The notes beneath the pieces were generated by a model. That model was not told the origin of the DNA, searched no databases, and saw only the letters and a program-made list of their open reading frames with translations. Shown one piece after another: positions 56,250 through 64,000 of a DNA stretch of 64,000 bases. The stretch comes from Schistosoma mansoni (lineage: Eukaryota > Platyhelminthes > Trematoda > Strigeidida > Schistosomatidae). The stretch lies in NCBI RefSeq assembly GCF_000237925.1, contig NC_031497.1:6684831-6748830 (forward strand), written 5' to 3'. Every line of letters starts with the position of its first letter. Within the stretch, counting starts at the first letter, position 1. The translations under genes were made by a program, and so were the position numbers.

Positions 56250-59200
56250 ATGTCTTATGAGAACGATCCTAAGTCTTTAACGGAAGAGCTACCTACAAAA
56301 CCAAGTGGTTTGATTATTTGAAATATACATTGATTGCAGATAAATCAGATGACGAATTCCTTATCGCGAGACCAGATTGTATTCACGAACCTCTCGTTGC
56401 TTCAGACGAGCTAGAAAACAATAAAGCTGATCATAACAATGACATCAAAGATGATTCGTCACTGGGAGGCTTCTTTTCAGCAATTGATGCAGTAGAAAAG
56501 TTAGGATATGAAGGAAAGTTAAGCAGTGTTCAAATCGCTCAAATGAAGCATCGTTTCTTCAAACTTAGTGGCCTTCTTTCGAAGTATGTGCATTTATTAG
56601 AATTTCAAAATTGCATAAAGCGTACGGTCGTTAACCGTTGTTTTAGATAATTGATGATTGACCACGTTGCAAGTTATTACCAACTTCGTGTCTAAAGTGA
56701 AAACCATCTAAAAAAGTTTACTCAGAGCAAATAGGCTATGAGTGAAGGATGCTCAGATTTTAATAACAAGAATATAATTTTGAACCATGTGCATTTATCA
56801 GTTCCTCATATCAATATTAGGGAACTGAGCTGCTTCCAACAGTCGACCACTGATTGATTTAATACCTTTAGTTAGAGTAGGGTATTCCAGTTTTTATTAC
56901 TCAACTCATTTTATCCAGTAGTTACTTCCGTACATGTTATTGTAGAACAATCTAATTTTGTTTCGAACATATGAAATACCAGTACAAGATTTCTGTTCAG
57001 TCGATAGTCAGCGGACAAGTAACTCGTTCCAAGCTCACGAACTTCTGGGTCATTGTGTTTCAGGAAAACAGGTAGCTCAGCATTACTCACCGTATATGTA
57101 TCTGCATTTTAGTGAATAATATGCACAGTAACGCTCTCGGTTGCATTCATCGGCAATTGTAAAATTTTAAACCATTTAGATAATTTCTTCAGGTGATTTT
57201 GAAGCTATTATCTCATACATTCGTTCTCTATATCTTGATAACATTAGCTTATAAAAAAACCGATAGCAATGTGACACTAGTGAGGTCATTTGCATACAGA
57301 AGAAACAACAATGGCGATACATGGTTTTTTCAGCTAGATAACTTGGAGTTAATCAATGCGCTTTTCAGACGCCCAACTAGGAGATCATTTATCCATACTT
57401 ATAAGTAAGTTGCCTCCAAACCTGACATCAATTAACTGAGGTAACAGCTCGCTGTATGGAACTTTATTGAAGGCCTCACTGAATTCAACGAAGGCAACTT
57501 CTATACATGGCTTTCGATTTTTAAGAACAAATCAACTTTCACGCCCATTCAATACGTTAGTGAAACATGAATAATCCGTTTTAAAACTATTCTGCTTTTC
57601 AGAAAAAGACCAGGATTTTGTCGAAAAACTTAAACAACCAAATAACCTTTTCTAAAATATTGACAACAACGCTGATTATGTTCTTAGGTTAATAGTTCTC
57701 ATGTTTTGTCTCGTGACTGTTTTAAAGACAGGACTTACTATGACGTTCTTTCAGCCTTTTGGTGATCTACCTTGGGTTACTGATAGATTGAAATATGTGC
57801 TTAAGGTATTTATGATGAAATGTGCTAGCTCCTTTTAGCAGACTAAGATTTGTTCACCAAGTCCCATAAATTTACCCTTATCAAGCTTGCTTAACAGACC
57901 AAAGGCATCGAGTTCTTTATTGGTCACAGTTTTCAGGGTGTTTATTGTTGGTGAACCGGATGGGGGGCAATGCTATGGTACATATATTGCTAAAGTAATT
58001 TGAGAAAACCTAAGCCTTACCATAATGGTCTTCTACTAGTGATGTATTACTACTGTCCCCCTCGTGATACTGGGATGTTCTCTCTTCTTTTAGTTCTCTG
58101 ACATATGCAGGAATATAAGCGTCTAGGTTATTCTATAGACTCCTTCCCAAGCTCTTCCCCGTACAACCTTTTAAACATTCAGAGGGACGAGACATAGATA
58201 GTTTTGGCCTCCTGATATTGAGAATTTTTCTCGTCTGTACTCAGTACCCCAAATATATCGCCAAAACATTTGCTTTCACGTAGAAGGGTAAAAACCTCAT
58301 TACTGAACCAAGATGGGGAATCTATCGGAACCTTAGTGTAGTTCAAAGAATTTGCGTTGCTGCAACTTTTATAAACATATTTTTGAGTACCTGCCGTGCC
58401 TTTTCAATTGGCGATTCCGGTTGTTTTTATAAGACTTTTGGAAAATGTTTCGATATTATCGAGTTATAAATAAAAGAAGTATCCTTCTGTGAAATAAGTA
58501 GTTCAAAAAGACATTCTATCTGTAGTGATTTTTATATTTCAAGCTTTTGTCTCAAAAATGAATGGATTGAAGACCAAGATGAGGCCATAATTAATTTGCC
58601 ATAATTCTGTTATATATTTGCATCAAACGCAACTAATTTCTCATTAGAATTATCATCTTAAAATGAAGAATCCTGGTAAATTTTGGACAAAAATAGTGAG
58701 TTTCCCTCTAAGATTGCAGAACTGATGACTAGAACGCATTGCGTCTACCAAGCAAAAACCTAAAAATTTATGGGCTTTGATCATTATAGCATCCAGAGTT
58801 ACGGTTTTTAAAGAAATTACTTTCAGAGGATCAACAGTAAGCTGTCGAATGTTTTCAGTTGTGCAATCTTATGGATTGCATGTTCCACAGATTTAAAACA
58901 ATTCAACGTGAAGTATTATTTTATCCTTAAACTTGTTGATAACCAAATATTTGTTAAGTTGACCCAAACAATAGCCCCAATCTTTAGATGATAACTGAAT
59001 GTTTTATATTCGCGCTAGCCTCTGTATAAGTTTAGCTTTCTAAACATAAGGCTGTTTTCCAGATAAAAATGCACTCAAACTTGTCATTGTATAACTTTTC
59101 GGCCAACTTATTCGATATTTTTCCCGTTTTATCTGTTCATGAAATACTTTATTTCACATTTTCTCAAACTACACCTCGGTTCATTGATTTGCATTGACAC

Positions 59201-62200
59201 TTGGAAAGTAAATATTCTTCCAGAACTGAGTAATAGTCCGATCTAATATAGGTCTGCTGATAAGTACCCGTCACCGATTCAGTAAAAGTACCAATTCATG
59301 GTCCTCCAAAGTCCTAAACGTCTTTGTCCTATTAAGAGTTCAGATTTTTCTTTTGACTAACATTTATGTCTATGTTAGCTTATATCACTTTTGGTATATT
59401 TTCTTCCCAAATAATGAAACAAACAGAATAAGAGACAACGAATTCAATTTAATACAGTTATCTAAAAAAATGTCAATTCAACTAGATAGTTTGAACGAAT
59501 CCTTATCAAAAGCTGACAATTATCCTGAAGGTTATAATACAAAAGCAGATAAATTGCGTGAACAACTCTTGAATGCAAATAATCGTCTATTACAAATTGA
59601 AGAAAGAAATGATGAATTAAATTATACCATAGAAAGCTTGAAAGATGAAAAACGTATGCTAGAAAATGAATATAATCGTATGCCAAAAGAAGAGGTAATT
59701 GAATGACTTCATTTGAGACGTGATAAATTTTGATTTTGGAATATATACTAACAAGTAGATGATAACCCATGAAACGAAAGTTCATATGGGGTTAACTATA
59801 CTCAATATAACGAATAATTACAGTTTTAAATAAAAATTTAAAACAATTCAATCATCCTGAATTCACTTGACATTACTTGTTTGAATCTTCCCATTGATGA
59901 CGAGTCCCAAATAGGACGAAACGAGCGTCCTGGATTCCACTGCTAGCCACTATCCATCTTTGCTTATAATTCAATCATCTGTTCTCATTAAGATTCATTT
60001 GCGGTGAGATGAAAGTATGACTGTGGGGCATTAGATGATTCATTATATCAAAGTGAAATAAACTGACACGGTTTACCAACTTTCATAAAATGAGAAAGAG
60101 TGTTACCACTAATTAAAACAGAAGACTGACTCCGAATATCTAAGGAATGTAAGGAATTAAAACCATAGCTTCCAATAATATGTTTAACATTTCTAGTATG
60201 GACAATGGCAATTTAAATGTCACAGGTTGAACAATATAGATCATTCCTTTAGTAATTTTAGGGTTAACGATCGTTTAGAATGATAAGATAATACAGGTAT
60301 GTGATTTTTTGGGCTGTAAAACTTGAAAATTCAATAATATCTTTATTGATTTAAATATGGACGTCTTGCACTGAGTTTTTAGGACTAACAAACGGTCTTT
60401 TAAGAAGATTTAAGATTATATGTTAAACTATTTTCTGGGAGAATTATGGATATTTATTAGTAAATTATACTCAGCCTATAGTTTACTAGTGAGGAATAAC
60501 CAAACATTACATACTGTGATTGTATCAAAAAACGTAAAAGGTCCCTTTGTTCACTTAATTTATAGTTTGATTCAAAAATGTCGTTGATAATTGTGATAAT
60601 TAAGAGTATTGGAATTATAGTATGAACTAGTAGTCCCAACAATAACGCCATTTTATAAAGAAGTATTAGATGAACACTAACGAATGTACTGTATTTAGAA
60701 TTCAAAATCAAAACAAACATCAATACAAAAGAATCATTGGTTCATTCAAACACCACAATAAGTCAGATATTTTATATTGAGTTTGGCTCATAACGTAATC
60801 ATGGTTATGTCTCTTTATTAAAGGGAAGAGTACAAGATAAATAAATAGCGATTTTAGTTAAACCCATGGTAGTATTCACTCACTTACACTAACTAATATT
60901 TTGCACTTGAACCAAGCCTTCTGGCATTTATCTTGTGAAAAATGATGGATATAAGAGAGATGTAACTTGTAATCAGTTCGTCGTAGTATTATTATTTTAG
61001 CTGTCAATGTAGTGCATGAAACCGTAGGTGATTTATGTATGTACATTAAAATTGTTGTACCAATATTCCGTTTTTTTGGTTGGTGCAAAGCTTCTTTTCG
61101 TCCAAAATGCTACTTCCGTTCTATGACATGTAGGACTAGGTGAAGGGAAGTAAGAATTGTTAATTGCTCACTGTTTATACTAATTTGAAATAGAGTGAAA
61201 ATACGGGTTATACTCTAAGCACTTTATTTTTCATCTATTTTGTATTTTATAAGAAATAACTTGGTTAGGTGTCAAATGACTTCATTTAGTTCTCAGTAAG
61301 AAAATTCGTAAATCGTATGCAATCAACTTTCATAACAAAGTAGTAAAACAATTAAAACAGAGATACGTTTATAAAACTAATTGATTACTGAAATCTAACC
61401 AAATCCCATATAAGTAAATAGGAAATCTGTAAAACAGCATACTTCATAAGAGTATTTAATGTACATATGGTTCTCAACTTGTAGTATTCGGTGTTTGATA
61501 AATAAAGGTCGTTATTAATAAAACCTAAAACTTGAAAGTATTTTTCTGCTTGAATGATTTATTAGAATTTTACGAATAAGTTAGTGCAATTCTGTCAAAT
61601 CCACTCTACCTTAACTTATTAAAAACTCAAACTATTCTTTTTGAGTATGGGATTGTAGAGACAGTTAAATCTCATTGAGATCGTGAACTGATCAGTGTCA
61701 GATCGCCACTGAAAAAAACTAGAAGCACTAGACGGCCGTTTCGTCTTAGTGTGGGAGTCCACAGCAGTGTGCATCCATAATAGATGATCGTTATCATTAA
61801 ATTTTCAATATGACTAAGCTCTTAAATAAAGTATTATCATCTATGTTTATTTATTTTTGACAATTTCGTTGAAAACAGGATGTTATTAACCAGCGTAAAC
61901 AATTAGAAAAATCTGTTAGCGAAGTGAAAAGCGAAATAAATAAGCGATCGGGAGAAACGCGACAATTAACACAAACATTGCAAGATACGAAGGAGATGTT
62001 AGGACAAGTAACCAAACTAAAGAACGATGTCGAAGAACGATGTCAAAATTTGGTGGTTAGGATCGTATCATTACATTTTCTTTCGTCTATAAAAAACTGT
62101 CAAATATTATCATTAATTTTTATTTCCATAAAGCTGTTTAAATACTTTTCAACTGATAGTTATCAATGATATCTATTTATTTTTATGTAGCGGAATTAAT

Positions 62201-64000
62201 GTGGGTGTAAATTAACAGTTATCTATATGTAGAATAAAAATCATCATTAGTCATAACATAACTTTAAATAATAATCTTTTGTCATGAGAGAAAATTAGGA
62301 GCTCAAGTGAATGGTTTATGCTGTGATGCGTCCCCAAAGTCAGGTAACGTAACCTTCTACTTATCAAAACTGTCACTAAGGTAGTCTTCTTGTACTAGCA
62401 TATTATGCAAAGAAATCATATTTGTTCCAGAATGGTCATTTGGATCTAACAGGTTCCATCCTTGTTTTATCTGCTTCGTTTTATACATCGGATTATTACT
62501 ACTCATCATTACATATAGATTATGACTTTAAATCGCTTATCGACTTCTCGAAATACATTGCTCACTGAGTAACATTTCTGTTAAGGTTTACGAGCGACAG
62601 GATGCTTTTTAACAAAAAAATATATTCACAACATTGTGAATTTCATATTGTTTCGACCAAAACCTAGGAGCGCTGAATGAATGTACATATGATTACACTT
62701 TCTCATACCATTATTCATTTAACAAAATGTGTTATTTCAAAAATTTGTGAGGTTTTGTAAGCAAGACAATTGTAATATTTTACAACCCTTTTTAGCCACT
62801 ACAATTGTACGTGGAAACGAGGAACAATAGATGAAAAACTAATTTATTATGGTCTTTCTGAGGAAAAGTTGAAAGTTTAATACTGCTGTTTATTTTTAAA
62901 ATGTCTTAGACTATTGAAGGTCAAGAATAATGATAAGGTGAGGAGAAACGATTAAAGCTATGCATCTATAGTATGTGTTTCCGACAGATGTATGTATGTA
63001 TAGTTTAATTGATTATGGCAAACTTTCACAATTGAATGTTTAATGACCAATATTTTTAGTTGATAACATTTGGGAATAATTAAGCCCGTTGATAAACGTA
63101 TCTTGTTAATGTATTGTTTATTTTAGTCAGAAAGTACAGAAATTCAATCACAACTGTTACAAACAATGAAAGAAACTGATAAGTTACAAAAACAAAAGGA
63201 GTATGTAGTTCATTTTTTTGTTTAATTGTTGTCTAAAATTATTGATCTTAAAATTCAACCTTCTATCACTAAAAGTATTAATATCTAGACGTATGAATCA
63301 GTAACAAGAAAACAACTATTGAGTTTTTCCAGAAAAGACTACAAAACCATTAACGTTTTCATCATATTATGTAAAACACGAAGTAGACGTACACTCATGG
63401 CGTACTTAATGCGTTTAAAATGAGGAAATATTGCTATCGCACGAAATAAAGTTTTAAACATATAACACCCCGCATTGGTTCTATGCTGATTGTACCTAAA
63501 ACATAAAACGGACATATTCCTAAATCCTAATTCTAAATCATCAAATCTAAATCTATAACTCTAACAAAAACAAAAACCTTAATGCCATCTGTAAATCCTA
63601 ACCAACAACAATGCGTGGACTCCTAAAAGTCTATTAGGGTTATTCTATATCTATAAAAGTTAATTTAGATATTATACGTTTTGTTTACGGACAGAACAAT
63701 ATTTATAAGGTTTCAACAAATCTATTAACTGTGTAAAATTTGTACAATTTTTAACTTTTCTGTAAACTACTCATTTACAAAAGTAGTTTCTTAACTGACT
63801 CACAGACGGTTGGAATCCTAAGAGATTGTTTTAAGCTTATCTCAATAAACTGTTACTTTTTTGGTCTCTGTTCACTTGTCGTAAAGGTATTTATACAATA
63901 TTGAATTTCTTTTTTAGAAATAGCAGAAATATAAATGATGTAAGTGAAGAAGATATTATACAGATAATACCGTATTTGGTTGAGACAGCTGAACATATTT
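56250..64000 (+). CDS. CCDC146: Coiled-coil protein, CCDC146-like (centriole/axoneme), 5' part; gene continues past the window
   Basis: Exons are 56250-56307, 56340-56583, 59427-59694, 61879-62052 (or 62055), 63127-63200 and 63918 onward. ATG 56250 has an in-frame TGA six bases upstream. The first intron is 32 bp; later ones are 2.8, 2.2, 1.1 and 0.7 kb. Phases 1, 2, 0, 0, 2 all join without stops. After an acidic N-terminus come 'GGFFSAIDAVEKLGYEGKL', 'QMKHRFFKLSGLLSK' and then heptad-rich coiled coil with 'LSKADNYPEGYNTKADKLRE' and 'IESLKDEKRMLENEYNRM'. These follow human CCDC146 as I remember it ('SAIKELFSSGKL', 'KADQFPEVLNTEVSKMREQL', 'LNSLKEEKS'). CCDC146 (Chlamydomonas MBO2) is a centriole and flagellar microtubule-associated protein needed for sperm flagella in mammals. 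The donor of exon 4 is weak (GTGGTT or GTTAGG, both phase 0). Confidence 0.82.
56308..56339 (+). other. 32-bp first intron of the CCDC146-like gene
   Basis: GTTTGA donor, TTGCAG acceptor, phase 1. Unspliced reading stops at TGA within the intron. Confidence 0.75.
56584..59426 (+). other. Intron 2 of the CCDC146-like gene, containing a LINE relic
   Basis: The donor GTATGT is at 56584 and the acceptor AACAG ends at 59426. Apart from the CR1-like relic at 57190-58345, nothing is recognised. Confidence 0.7.
57190..58345 (-). pseudogene. CR1-type LINE relic in intron 2
   Basis: Minus-strand pieces, over shifting frames, are 'KVPIDSPSWFSNEVFTLLRE' (near 58300), 'VFSNYFSNICTIALPPI' (near 57980), 'ISVVVNILEKVIWLFKFFDK' (near 57640), 'CIEVAFVEFSEAFNKVPYSE' (near 57490) and 'LPQLIDVRFGGNLLI'. 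The catalytic FADD box is not readable. Orientation is opposite to the host gene. Confidence 0.75.
59875..59955 (+). mobile_element. Sm-alpha-like hammerhead SINE relic in intron 3
   Basis: 'GATGACGAGTCCCAAATAGG' runs into ACGAAACGAGCGTC and then CTGGATTCCACTGCTAGCCA. Stem II, GAAAC and the GTC site are intact. The base at core position C3 is changed (A or T depending on alignment), which should disable cleavage. Confidence 0.65.
60668..60762 (+). repeat. Second copy of the dispersed repeat at 5858-5950
   Basis: It shares the ordered blocks 'GAACACTAACGAATGTA', 'AATTCAAAATCA' and 'ATACAAAAGAATCATTGGTT' with the first copy. Confidence 0.5.
61690..61790 (-). mobile_element. Hammerhead SINE scrap in intron 3
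   Basis: The minus strand reads 'ATGCACACTGCTGTGGACTC', then 'ACTAAGACGAAACGGCCGTC', then TAGTGCTTCTAG. GAAAC and GTC are kept, but the core CTGAnGAG is CTGTGGAC, so it is defective. No promoter boxes remain. Confidence 0.6.
62053..63126 (+). other. Intron 4 of the CCDC146-like gene, nothing else seen
   Basis: The donor is GTGGTT at 62053 (or GTTAGG at 62056); the acceptor TTTTAG ends at 63126. No repeat is recognised. Confidence 0.6.
63201..63917 (+). other. Intron 5 of the CCDC146-like gene, nothing else seen
   Basis: Donor GTATGT at 63201, acceptor TTTTTTAG ending at 63917, phase 2. Confidence 0.65.

Larger units (their letters stand above)
59695..61878 (+). other. Intron 3 of the CCDC146-like gene, with SINE scraps
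   Basis: The donor is GAG|GTAATT and the acceptor AAAACAG|GATGTT. It contains an Sm-alpha-like relic (59875-59955), the dispersed repeat copy (60668-60762) and a minus-strand SINE scrap (61690-61790). Confidence 0.7.

Noticed and set aside
59353-59426. Upstream part of the 117-codon frame starting MTNIYVY
   Set aside because: The phase-2 acceptor at 59425-59426 fits the preceding exon; the upstream part is intron sequence.
1-64000. CRISPR arrays, bacterial operons, rRNA genes
   Set aside because: No regularly spaced identical repeats, no rRNA blocks and no compact gene runs. The sequence is metazoan nuclear DNA.

Overview
The window looks like Schistosoma (blood fluke) nuclear DNA. It is AT-rich, has very small introns of 28-41 nt next to kilobase-sized ones, and is full of repeat families typical of schistosomes: SR2-type, CR1-type and endonuclease/reverse-transcriptase LINEs, Gypsy-type LTR elements, and tRNA-headed SINEs carrying hammerhead ribozyme motifs. 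The species cannot be told from the sequence alone.

Three host genes can be supported. (1) A 465-aa C2H2/C2HC zinc-finger gene on the + strand (12426-13851), with one 28-bp intron, starts 186 bp after the end of a CR1-type LINE. (2) IFT22/RABL5, the small-GTPase-like subunit of the intraflagellar transport train, is on the - strand (56074-55304), with six exons and one GC-AG intron. (3) The 5' part of a CCDC146-like coiled-coil centriole/flagellum gene is on the + strand (56250 to past the window end), with six exons seen. Genes 2 and 3 are divergent, with start codons 175 bp apart. The shared interval holds a near-consensus RFX X-box (56183-56196), so it reads as a bidirectional ciliary promoter.

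The rest is mostly repeats. 1-2.4 kb: a Gypsy pol fragment abutting an SR2 relic that is split by a solo LTR with a 4-bp target duplication. 5.2-9.35 kb: a CR1/jockey-like relic, then a decayed EN/RT LINE (element A). 10.35-12.4 kb: a CR1-like LINE. 15.4-15.9 kb: a 510-bp internally deleted LINE with a perfect 10-bp target duplication. 20.8-24.75 kb: a near-full-length LINE (element B) with a perfect 12-bp target duplication, one frameshift and one nonsense codon. 25-42 kb: AT-rich DNA with microsatellites, SINEs and LTR fragments. 42.7-44.7 kb: a collapsed Gypsy element. 45.4-45.8 kb: an SR2 3' fragment. 47-50.9 kb: a LINE (element C) with one 1,016-codon frame broken by just three nonsense codons. 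51.8-53.7 kb: a complete SINE and a second solo LTR. 57.2-58.4 kb: a CR1 relic inside a CCDC146 intron.

The CCDC146 and IFT22 calls rest on splice-phase consistency plus remembered family resemblance. No alignment could be run.
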